DNA of 15,448 nt from Candidatus Gastranaerophilales bacterium (GTDB lineage: Bacteria > Cyanobacteriota > Vampirovibrionia > Gastranaerophilales > UBA9971): the NCBI GenBank assembly GCA_028277195.1, contig JANQGS010000111.1:1-15448 (forward strand). Direction: 5' to 3'. Numbering within the stretch: position 1 is the stretch's first letter; the number at the start of each line of letters is the position of its first letter. Position numbers and translations under genes: made by a program. This document shows, in pieces, positions 8,816-14,390 of the stretch. The notes under the pieces are model-generated. The model searched no databases and was not told the DNA's origin. It was given only the letters and a program-made list of their open reading frames with translations.

Positions 8816-8824
8816 TGCTATAAT
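8816..8824 (+). promoter_or_regulatory. Extended -10 promoter for the TOPRIM gene
   Basis: TGCTATAAT is a perfect extended -10 (TGn followed by TATAAT). Transcription would start near 8831, giving a short leader with AAAAGG at 8835-8840 and the TTG start at 8850. No convincing -35 box is present, which is common with an extended -10. The 51-bp gap to the divergent gene leaves little room for other sites. Confidence 0.45.
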
Positions 8825-8849
8825 TATAAAAACCAAAAGGTTCGAAAAG

Positions 8850-9413
8850 TTGCTTAAAAATTTACAAAACATTAAATTAATTATACTCGCAGAGGGAATT
8901 ACCGAAAAAATACTGTTACCGGTTTTTTCAAAAGTTGCAGGCATTGATTTTAAGGAAAGCGGGATAAAAGTAATATCATCAGGCGGTAAGAACAGGCTGT
9001 TAAGGCTATATAAAAAAATATCGCAGGAAATAAACATACCTGTATTCATGATTTTTGACGCTGACGCTGAGAGGTTAATTGAGTCAAATATTGATATATT
9101 AAGGGGCACTGATGATGCTTACGTAATTTCAAAGGGGGAATTTGAGGATATCCTGCCGGATGAGCTTATATGCAGGGCTGTAAACGACTATTACAGATTA
9201 ACAGGCAGGATAAATATTTCTGAAATCGCCGGTAAAAAGCATAAAGCACAGGTTTTGTCAGATTTATACAGGCAAAAGGGATTCGGTGACTTTAAAAAAG
9301 TTGAATTTGCCCGTTTACTTGCCGGTTATATAAAAAATAAAAATGATTTATCCGAGGAATTAAAGGACCTTTTTGCGGTTTTAGGCTCTAAAATTCATTT
9401 AGCTGGTAAATAA
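8850..9413 (+). CDS. Stand-alone OLD-type TOPRIM domain protein
   Basis: The 187-residue protein begins at TTG 8850, because the frame upstream has only ATA/ATT codons before a stop at 8808, and AAAAGG precedes this TTG by 9 nt. The N-terminal half is a TOPRIM domain as in OLD-family nucleases: IILAEGITEK with Glu15 and Glu19, then VFMIFDADAE with the Asp70-x-Asp72 pair, then SKGEFEDILP. These acidic residues bind metal in topoisomerases, primases and OLD nucleases. The ABC-type ATPase that normally precedes TOPRIM in OLD proteins is absent, so this is a lone catalytic module. The C-terminal part is helical and charged. rsmD starts 4 nt after its stop, so the two are likely co-transcribed. 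Nuclease activity is plausible but not shown. Confidence 0.75.
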   Translation: MLKNLQNIKLIILAEGITEKILLPVFSKVAGIDFKESGIKVISSGGKNRLLRLYKKISQEINIPVFMIFDADAERLIESNIDILRGTDDAYVISKGEFEDILPDELICRAVNDYYRLTGRINISEIAGKKHKAQVLSDLYRQKGFGDFKKVEFARLLAGYIKNKNDLSEELKDLFAVLGSKIHLAGK

Positions 9414-9417
9414 ATAA

Positions 9418-9951
9418 ATGATAATAACCACAGGAAAATATAAGGGACGAAAGTTAAAAACCCCTAAAGCCCTAGTAAGGCCAACTTCTTCAAAAATCAG
9501 GGAAAGTATTTTTAACATGATTGACATAAAAGGCATGAAAGTACTCGACCTTTTCTCAGGCAGCGGGATTATGGGATTGGAGGCACTGAGCCGCGGGGCA
9601 AAACAGGTTATTTGTGTAGAAAAAAATCTTGAAGTCGCGAAATTTCTTAAACAAAACCTGGCAATCGCAGAGGAAAACCCGACTATTATTATTGGCGATG
9701 CCCTGAAAGTACTTAAAAGGTTAAATAGAGAAAGATTTGACCTTATATTTATTGACCCGCCGTATAGCTCAGGACTTTATAAAACCGTTTTAGAAAAAAT
9801 AAAAGAGTACGAAATACTTAATGACAGGGGATTTATAGTAATTGAACATGATTGCAGGATTGAAATAAATATTGATGAAATTTTTGAGGTTTATAAAGCT
9901 AAAAAATACGGCGATACCTGTGTGACTATTTTGTGTAAAGGTGTTAATTAA
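9418..9951 (+). CDS. rsmD: 16S rRNA (guanine-966 N2)-methyltransferase
   Basis: The 177-residue Rossmann methyltransferase matches RsmD in length and motifs. The N-terminus GKYKGRKLKTPK and RPTSSKIRESIFNM (about 6-34) are characteristic of the family. VLDLFSGSGIMGLEALSRG at about 42-60 binds S-adenosylmethionine, VEKN at 67-70 contacts its ribose, and DPPY at 113-116 is the catalytic motif for exocyclic amino methylation. The enzyme methylates G966 of 16S rRNA during 30S assembly. It sits 4 nt behind the TOPRIM gene without a clear Shine-Dalgarno sequence, suggesting coupling. The nuo operon follows after 62 nt with its own promoter-like element. Confidence 0.93.
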   Translation: MIITTGKYKGRKLKTPKALVRPTSSKIRESIFNMIDIKGMKVLDLFSGSGIMGLEALSRGAKQVICVEKNLEVAKFLKQNLAIAEENPTIIIGDALKVLKRLNRERFDLIFIDPPYSSGLYKTVLEKIKEYEILNDRGFIVIEHDCRIEINIDEIFEVYKAKKYGDTCVTILCKGVN

Positions 9952-9955
9952 AATG

Positions 9956-9985
9956 TTGATATATAAATGCTTTTAAGATAAATTT
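9956..9985 (+). promoter_or_regulatory. Promoter-like 30-bp element upstream of nuoA (copy 1)
   Basis: TTGATA (9956-9961) and TAAATT (9979-9984) lie 17 bp apart, good sigma70 spacing. Transcription would start near 9991, giving a leader of about 23 nt before nuoA. The whole 30-bp block, including the spacer, recurs at 10501-10530 with 27 of 30 identical positions, which is more than two independent promoters would share. GGAGCGAG at 9993-10000 could be a ribosome site but is far (about 13 nt) from the nuoA ATG. Confidence 0.5.
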
Positions 9986-10013
9986 TTATTATGGAGCGAG
10001 ATAAAGTAATAAA

Positions 10014-10382
10014 ATGTATATTCAGGGATATGGTATATTAGCGGCTTTCATAGGGTTTTCATTATTCTTTGCGTGTGCCGCGCTGGTTATGAGCTGGATT
10101 GTCCAGCCTAAAGCCCCGGGTTTCCTTAAGGAAAAACCTTATGAGTGCGGCATGAACCCTTTTGGAGACTCCAGGATTCAATTTGATGTAAAGTACTACC
10201 TTTATGCGCTTTTATTCTTAATTTTTGATATAGAAGCGGTTTTTCTTTTCCCGTGGGCTGTGGCATATGATGAACTCGGGCTTTTTGCGCTGGCGGAAGC
10301 GTTAATTTTCATAGGTATTTTAGTTATTGGCCTGGTTTATGCCTGGAAAAAAGATGCGCTGAGGTGGGATGGAAATGCATGA
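10014..10382 (+). CDS. nuoA: NADH-quinone oxidoreductase subunit A
   Basis: The 122-residue NuoA/ND3-family protein is a small membrane subunit at the junction of the peripheral and membrane arms of complex I. Three membrane helices are visible at about residues 8-30, 62-84 and 90-110. The conserved loop between the first two reads KPYECGMNPFGDSRIQFDVKYYLYALLFLIFDIE: the ECG cysteine lies near the quinone site and FDIE is the family signature. It opens the operon. The next complete nuo gene starts 295 nt later, an unusual gap, because nuoA and nuoB normally abut. GAGGTGGG just before the end of nuoA looks like a ribosome site for a following gene, now used only by a HigA remnant. Confidence 0.95.
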   Translation: MYIQGYGILAAFIGFSLFFACAALVMSWIVQPKAPGFLKEKPYECGMNPFGDSRIQFDVKYYLYALLFLIFDIEAVFLFPWAVAYDELGLFALAEALIFIGILVIGLVYAWKKDALRWDGNA

Positions 10383-10473
10383 CCCCTGCCATCCCGGGAA
10401 AATACTAAAAGAAGAATATCTTGCCCCTTTAGGGCTGAGCATTTATGATTTATGGTTAGCAAAGCAAAAGTAA
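10375..10473 (+). pseudogene. HigA-type antitoxin remnant (N-terminal fragment)
   Basis: A 32-codon frame overlaps the end of nuoA by 8 nt and reads CHPGKILKEEYLAPLGLSIYDL. This matches the conserved opening of HigA/XRE antitoxins (HPGEIL-EEFL-PLGLS). Intact relatives are about 90-110 residues and continue into a helix-turn-helix; here the frame ends in LAKQK and a stop before the recognition helix, and no HTH continuation is seen in other frames. It has a fair ribosome site (GAGGTGG at 10361-10367). No HigB toxin is present. It is most simply a decayed piece of a toxin-antitoxin module that once sat between nuoA and nuoB. Confidence 0.6.
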
Positions 10474-10500
10474 AGCCCCGGATGCCATAAAACCACCCAT

Positions 10501-10530
10501 TTGATATATAAATATTTTTGAGATAAATTT
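10501..10530 (+). promoter_or_regulatory. Promoter-like 30-bp element upstream of nuoB (copy 2)
   Basis: TTGATA (10501-10506), a 17-bp spacer and TAAATT (10524-10529) repeat the element before nuoA with three changes in 30 bp. Transcription would start near 10536, so nuoB mRNA would have a leader of about 140 nt made almost entirely of the two hairpins at 10549-10672. In this copy TATATAAAT (10505-10513) and ATTTATATA (10527-10535) also form a 9-bp inverted repeat, which could be an operator; the same arms are only 7 of 9 in copy 1. Confidence 0.45.
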
Positions 10531-10548
10531 ATATACATGAATGAGTTT

Positions 10549-10588
10549 GAATTTTTGAAAACCGGCAAAGCCGGATTTTCAAAAATTC
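10549..10588 (+). repeat. Long hairpin 1 in the nuoB leader
   Basis: The left arm at 10549-10566 (GAATTTTTGAAAACCGGC) is fully complementary to 10570-10588 apart from one bulged A at 10575, with loop AAA. The 18-bp stem has a GC-rich tip (CCGGC/GCCGG) and AT-rich base. It could act as a transcription attenuator, an mRNA processing or stability site between nuoA and nuoB, or be part of a small palindromic repeat element. The U run after the GC core is only four bases, so it is a poor intrinsic terminator. Confidence 0.7.
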
Positions 10589-10589
10589 A

Positions 10590-10672
10590 TCACTCCCGCT
10601 TCGCCTATACTGCTCTAGGCATTGACTGTAAAAATCTGAAATTTAATTTGGGAGCAGTATATCAAGGAGTGA
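10590..10672 (+). promoter_or_regulatory. Hairpin 2 covering the nuoB ribosome binding site
   Basis: TCACTCC (10590-10596) pairs with GGAGTGA (10666-10672), and TATACTGCTC (10606-10615) pairs perfectly with GAGCAGTATA (10652-10661); a 9/4-nt internal loop separates the two helices and the apical loop is 36 nt. GGAGTGA is the core of the strong nuoB Shine-Dalgarno sequence (AAGGAGTGAG, 10664-10673), which sits 4 nt before the ATG at 10678. The structure would therefore hide the ribosome site. A role in controlling nuoB translation is an inference; the pairing is read directly. Confidence 0.55.
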
Positions 10673-10677
10673 GATTA

Positions 10678-11259
10678 ATGCGCATAATACTTACTGCTAT
10701 TGATACTGTATATAACTGGGCAAGGTCAAATTCAATCTGGCCGCTTACTTTTGCCACATCCTGCTGCGGAATAGAAATGATATCAACCAGTGCAGCCAGC
10801 TTTGACATTGCGCGCTTCGGCTCAGAGGTTTTCCGGGCTACTCCCAGGCAGTCCGACCTTATGATAACTGCCGGGACAGTAACCCATAAAATGGCCCCGG
10901 CCCTTATAAGGCTATATGAACAAATGCCTGAGCCCAAATATGTAATAGCAATGGGAGCATGCTGTGTTACCGGCGGCATGTATGAAAATGACTCATACTC
11001 AGTGGTAAGGGGCGTTGACAGGCTTGTGCCGGTAGATGTATATCTGCCCGGCTGCCCGCCGAGGCCGGAAGCATTGCTGGATGCCCTTATAAAGCTCCAG
11101 GAAAAAATGCGAACAGAGTCCCTGGCTGATAGAAAGCAATACCTTGAGGCGCATAAGCCAAGAGTAACCTGCCAGGATAGCTGCGACAGCGAAATTTTAT
11201 TGAGTAATCCTGAGTTTGAGGTAATTCACTGGGGGATACAAAAAGTTGCAAGTAATTGA
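10678..11259 (+). CDS. nuoB: NADH-quinone oxidoreductase subunit B
   Basis: The 193-residue NuoB/PSST subunit carries cluster N2, the last iron-sulfur centre before quinone. The four ligands are Cys29 and Cys30 in ATSCCGIEM, Cys95 in MGACCVTGG and Cys126 in LPGCPPRPE. The frame is open back to an ATG at 10537, but that extra 47-codon segment is made of hairpin DNA, lacks a ribosome site and has no NuoB similarity. ATG 10678 has AAGGAGTGAG just upstream and begins the conserved TVYNWARSNSIWPLTFATSCC region, so it is chosen. The C-terminal tail has two further cysteines (165, 169). nuoC overlaps its end by 14 bp. Confidence 0.95.
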   Translation: MRIILTAIDTVYNWARSNSIWPLTFATSCCGIEMISTSAASFDIARFGSEVFRATPRQSDLMITAGTVTHKMAPALIRLYEQMPEPKYVIAMGACCVTGGMYENDSYSVVRGVDRLVPVDVYLPGCPPRPEALLDALIKLQEKMRTESLADRKQYLEAHKPRVTCQDSCDSEILLSNPEFEVIHWGIQKVASN

Positions 11260-11626
11260 AATAAAACCCGAAAACCTTATAGAAACTGCTGCCCCTCTGA
11301 AAAACGAGTTTAATCTGCTAATTTCTGTCAGCGGGGTGGACAAACTTGAGTATTACGAGCTTGTATACCACTTTTACTCGACAAAAACGCATAAAAAGCT
11401 GATATTAAAAACAAAATTAAGTAAGACCAATCCTGAAATAGAGTCCCTGAGCGGTTTATATTCAGCGGCAAACTGGCACGAGCGCGAAACATACGATATG
11501 TTCGGGATAAATTTCTTAAATCATCCTGATATGAGGAGAATACTTCTCCCCTGTGACTGGAAGGGCCACCCCCTGAGGAAAAACTATGTTAATAACGACG
11601 AAAGGCTTTGCTGGAACGAAAGATGA
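11246..11626 (+). CDS. nuoC: NADH-quinone oxidoreductase subunit C
   Basis: The 126-residue protein is of the complex I 30-kDa family, a peripheral-arm subunit that packs against NuoD and NuoB near the quinone site. The signature is YSAANWHERETYDMFGINFLNHPDMRRILLPCDWKGHPLRKNY (about residues 70-114). It starts at TTG, 14 bp inside nuoB, with GGGGGA about 9 nt upstream; no in-frame ATG lies near. It is at the short end for NuoC (often 150-200 residues), as the N-terminal alpha/beta part is compact. Its stop overlaps the nuoD ATG as ATGA. Confidence 0.93.
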   Translation: MQVIEIKPENLIETAAPLKNEFNLLISVSGVDKLEYYELVYHFYSTKTHKKLILKTKLSKTNPEIESLSGLYSAANWHERETYDMFGINFLNHPDMRRILLPCDWKGHPLRKNYVNNDERLCWNER

Positions 11627-12813
11627 TAAAAAATCCCGTTAAAAAAGATATGCTTATAAACGTCGGACCGCAGCATCCCAGCACTCACGGGGTTTTGCGG
11701 TTAGTAATGACCCTGGAAGGCGAAATAATAAGGGATACTGAGCCTGTTATAGGGTATTTGCACAGGGGCAAGGAAAAATTGGCTGAATCAAGGACTTATA
11801 CCCGTTATTCGCCTATGGTTGACAGGGTTGATTACCTGTCCGCCTTTTTCTACCAGGGGGCATATTGTTACGCGGTAGAGCAGCTTGCCGGGCTTAGTGT
11901 ACCGAAAAGAGCCGAGTACATAAGGCTAATCACCATGGAATTCAACAGGATTGCCTCTCATTTATTGTGGTTAGGCTCATTTTTACTCGACTTAGGCGCA
12001 ACCTCCCCGCTTTTTTACGTGTTCAGGGAGCGGGAAGAAATAATAAACCTACTTGAACAGCTCACGGGCCAGCGTATGATGTACAATTTTTATACTTTTG
12101 GCGGGGTTAAAAAGGATTTTCCCGAGGGTTGGATAGCTAAAGCCCTTGAATTGTGCAAAAAAATGCCCGCATTGTTCGATGAATACGAGGCTATTATAAC
12201 AAAAAATCCCATATTCCTTGAAAGAACAAAAGGCATAGGAATTATGAGCCCGGAGCTAGCCATAGACTATGCTATAACAGGGGCAAACATCAGGGCATCA
12301 GGCGTTGAGCTTGATTTAAGAAAGACCGGTCCCTATTCAGTATATGAAGAACTGGATTTTAAAGTCTGTGTTGCCGATTCTGGCGACAGTTATGACAGGT
12401 ATATGGTCAGGATAGCCGAAATGAGGGAGTCAACCAGGCTGATAGAGCGGGCAATTGAGCTTTTGCCCGGTGGTATCCCTGAAAAATTAAGGGTAAAAAG
12501 GGTTAATTGCGGCTGCGACAAACAGGACTGCCGGTATTGCGGTTTTGATACGCGGTTAGCCGGCAAGAAAGTTAACCCGGTTGTGTTCAAGCCCCCGGCG
12601 GGTGAGGCTACAGCCATGGTCGAAGCGCCAAGGGGCATGGTAATGTGCTACATTGTTAGCGACGGGTCAACAAACCCTTACAGGGTAAAATGGAGAACTC
12701 CATCGTTTTCTTCAGTCCAGGTATTGCCTGAGCTGGTTAAAGACAAGAATTATTCGGATTTAATGCCGATTTTCGGCAGCCTTGACGTTGTATTGCCGGA
12801 GGTGGACAGATGA
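11623..12813 (+). CDS. nuoD: NADH-quinone oxidoreductase subunit D with a cysteine-rich insert
   Basis: The 396-residue 49-kDa subunit forms the quinone-reducing site with NuoB. Motifs: GPQHPSTHGVLRL (near 14-26), GYLHRGKEKLAE, RAEYIRLITMEFNRIASHLLWLG, DLRKTGPYSVYEELDF, and the C-terminal GSLDVVLPEVDR. It lacks the CxxC pairs that bind nickel-iron in hydrogenase large subunits, so it is a true NuoD rather than a group 4 hydrogenase. An unusual CGCDKQDCRYC segment (Cys296, 298, 303, 306) precedes the KPPAGEA motif. ATG 11623 is preferred over TTG 11608 because it makes an ATGA overlap with nuoC and matches the family start. nuoH follows with another ATGA overlap. Confidence 0.96.
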   Translation: MIKNPVKKDMLINVGPQHPSTHGVLRLVMTLEGEIIRDTEPVIGYLHRGKEKLAESRTYTRYSPMVDRVDYLSAFFYQGAYCYAVEQLAGLSVPKRAEYIRLITMEFNRIASHLLWLGSFLLDLGATSPLFYVFREREEIINLLEQLTGQRMMYNFYTFGGVKKDFPEGWIAKALELCKKMPALFDEYEAIITKNPIFLERTKGIGIMSPELAIDYAITGANIRASGVELDLRKTGPYSVYEELDFKVCVADSGDSYDRYMVRIAEMRESTRLIERAIELLPGGIPEKLRVKRVNCGCDKQDCRYCGFDTRLAGKKVNPVVFKPPAGEATAMVEAPRGMVMCYIVSDGSTNPYRVKWRTPSFSSVQVLPELVKDKNYSDLMPIFGSLDVVLPEVDR

Positions 12814-13826
12814 ATTTCAACTTAAATGATTTATTCATAGTGTTCTGGCCGGTCGTGCCATTTATAGGGGTTGCCGCATTACTTGTATTTGTTGTTATAT
12901 TCCTTGTTTTAATGGAGAGAAAAGTGCTTGCCTGGCTTACCATAAGGAAAGGCCCGAACAGGGTAGGACCCGGCGGCTGGCTGCAAACGTTTGCGGATGC
13001 TATTAAGCTGTTATTCAAAGAGGACATTATGTCATGCCAGGCTAATAAACTGCTTTTTACTCTGGCGCCTATAATAGTGTTTGCTCCTGTGATGGTAATA
13101 TACGGTTTAATACCGTTTACGGAACATTTTATCGCTATAAACCTTGCCGTAGGGTTGTTTTTAGTATTTGCTCTATCATCTGTAACCACAGTCGGAATAG
13201 TACTTGCAGGTTGGTCCAGCAACAATAAATACTCCCTGCTCGGCGGTATGCGCTCTGCTGCCCAGGCTATCAGCTACGAAATACCTCTTGTAATCTCTGT
13301 CCTGGGGATTGCGGTGCTGGCAGGCAGCCTTAATATGCTTGATATAGTTAAGGCCCAGGCGGGCGGATTATTTAACTGGAATATATGGCCTGCTTTTATC
13401 GGTTTTGTGGTGTTGTTCATATGCTCTATTGCTGAGGTTAACAGGATTCCCTTTGACCTGCCGGAGGCTGAGAGCGAGCTGGTAAGCGGTTATAACACAG
13501 AATATTCCGGTATGAAGTTTGCGCTGTTCTTTCTTGCCGAATATTCAGCCCTGTTTATAATCAGTGTATTGATTGTAACGCTATTTTTAGGCGGTTATAC
13601 CTCGCCATTGGGTTTTTACTTAACGCAGATACCGGTGCTAATACATATAGAGCAGGCTTTCTGGCTTGTTATGAAGACTTATGCAATTATTTTTACGATA
13701 ATGTGGATACGCGCAACCCTGCCGAGGTTGCGCGCTGACCAGCTTATGGCTTTCAGCTGGAAGTTTTTGCTGCCGCTGGCGCTGGTTAACCTGGTGATAG
13801 TAGCGGTGTGGAAGGTGGTTGTATGA
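12810..13826 (+). CDS. nuoH: NADH-quinone oxidoreductase subunit H
   Basis: The 338-residue membrane subunit (ND1) forms the entry to the quinone chamber. About eight hydrophobic helices are visible. Conserved loops include MERKVLAWLTIRKGPNRVGPGG (about 35-55), EVNRIPFDLPEAESELVSGYNTEYSG (about 209-234) and LPRLRADQLM near the C-terminus. GGAGGTGG lies just before the ATG, which overlaps the nuoD stop. No nuoE, nuoF or nuoG lies between nuoD and nuoH, which is the arrangement of 11-subunit complex I. Its stop overlaps the start of the first ORF6N gene, not nuoI as usual. Confidence 0.97.
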   Translation: MNFNLNDLFIVFWPVVPFIGVAALLVFVVIFLVLMERKVLAWLTIRKGPNRVGPGGWLQTFADAIKLLFKEDIMSCQANKLLFTLAPIIVFAPVMVIYGLIPFTEHFIAINLAVGLFLVFALSSVTTVGIVLAGWSSNNKYSLLGGMRSAAQAISYEIPLVISVLGIAVLAGSLNMLDIVKAQAGGLFNWNIWPAFIGFVVLFICSIAEVNRIPFDLPEAESELVSGYNTEYSGMKFALFFLAEYSALFIISVLIVTLFLGGYTSPLGFYLTQIPVLIHIEQAFWLVMKTYAIIFTIMWIRATLPRLRADQLMAFSWKFLLPLALVNLVIVAVWKVVV

Positions 13827-13869
13827 GCAATACCTTAATACCAATACAAATAATAGAAAACAGAATCTT
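13823..13869 (+). repeat. 47-bp perfect direct repeat, copy 1
   Basis: The first 47 bases of ORF6N gene 1 are identical to the first 47 of gene 2 (14344-14390). Identity then drops sharply although the proteins remain alike. Recent local recombination or gene conversion would explain it. Confidence 0.95.
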
Positions 13870-14341
13870 CATAATCCGCGGCCAGAAGGTCATGATTGAT
13901 AGTGATTTGGCTCAATTATACGAAGTAGAAACAAGAAATTTAAATAAAGCTGTAAAACGCAATATTAGCCGTTTCCCGGATGATTTTATGTTTCAACTCA
14001 CTAATGAAGAATGGAATAACTTGAAGTTCCAATTTGGAACTTCAAGTTGGGGAGGAAGAAGAAAATTACCCTATGCTTTCACTGAGCATGGGGTTTTAAT
14101 GCTATCGAGTGCTTTAAACAGTGAAAAAGCAGCACAGGTTAATATTCAGATTATGAGGGCATTTGTAAAACTAAGACAATTAACGAATCAGCCAACCCAG
14201 GAAATAGCTGAACTCAGAAAACTGTTAATGCTATATATTGAAAAAAATGACGACAGAGTTGATGAAATAATCCGGGTTTTGAATAATTTGCTTGAATATC
14301 CCAGACACCCTGAGAAGATAGGGTTCAGGACAGAGGAGTAA
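13823..14341 (+). CDS. ORF6N domain protein 1, inserted in the nuo operon
   Basis: The 172-residue protein has an ORF6N domain (about residues 6-115), a DNA-binding-type domain known from phage antirepressor-like proteins and often found as chromosomal copies. Motifs: IIRGQKVMIDSDLAQLYEVETRNLNKAVKRN, RFPDDFMFQLTNEEW, LPYAFTEHGVLMLSSALNS and VNIQIMRAFVKLR. The C-terminal part is a heptad-like helix (RKLLMLYIEKNDDRVDEII) that may oligomerise. ATG 13823 is chosen over GTG 13808 because it overlaps the nuoH stop as ATGA, follows GGAAGGTGG, and matches the start of the second copy. A 31-bp palindrome encodes NLKFQFGTSS. It has no known role in complex I; it is probably an inserted selfish or regulatory gene. 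Confidence 0.85.
   Translation: MSNTLIPIQIIENRIFIIRGQKVMIDSDLAQLYEVETRNLNKAVKRNISRFPDDFMFQLTNEEWNNLKFQFGTSSWGGRRKLPYAFTEHGVLMLSSALNSEKAAQVNIQIMRAFVKLRQLTNQPTQEIAELRKLLMLYIEKNDDRVDEIIRVLNNLLEYPRHPEKIGFRTEE
14018..14048 (+). repeat. 31-bp coding palindrome in ORF6N gene 1
   Basis: AACTTGAAGTTCCAA (14018-14032) and TTGGAACTTCAAGTT (14034-14048) are perfect reverse complements around a single T at 14033. The segment lies in frame and encodes NLKFQFGTSS between FQL and PYAFTEHG. The centre CAATTTG is shared with the palindrome at the equivalent place in gene 2. Confidence 0.97.
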
Positions 14342-14343
14342 GG

Positions 14344-14390
14344 ATGAGCAATACCTTAATACCAATACAAATAATAGAAAACAGAATCTT
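14344..14390 (+). repeat. 47-bp perfect direct repeat, copy 2
   Basis: Identical to 13823-13869. The repeat lies 521 bp from the first copy and begins at the start codon in both genes. Confidence 0.95.

Noticed and set aside
9956..9969. FNR-type site (TTGAT-N4-ATCAA) at the repeated element before nuoA
   Set aside because: Only the left half-site matches; the right half reads AAATG in copy 1 and AAATA in copy 2.
10537..10677. NuoB extended N-terminally by 47 codons from ATG 10537
   Set aside because: The extra segment is hairpin DNA, has no ribosome site and no NuoB similarity; ATG 10678 has a strong Shine-Dalgarno sequence.
11608..11622. TTG 11608 as the nuoD start
   Set aside because: ATG 11623 gives an ATGA overlap with nuoC and the expected N-terminus.
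12737..13225. 162-codon minus-strand frame opposite nuoD/nuoH
   Set aside because: Complement of conserved nuo coding sequence; no independent support.
13808..13822. GTG 13808 as start of ORF6N gene 1
   Set aside because: ATG 13823 overlaps the nuoH stop and matches the start of the paralogue exactly.
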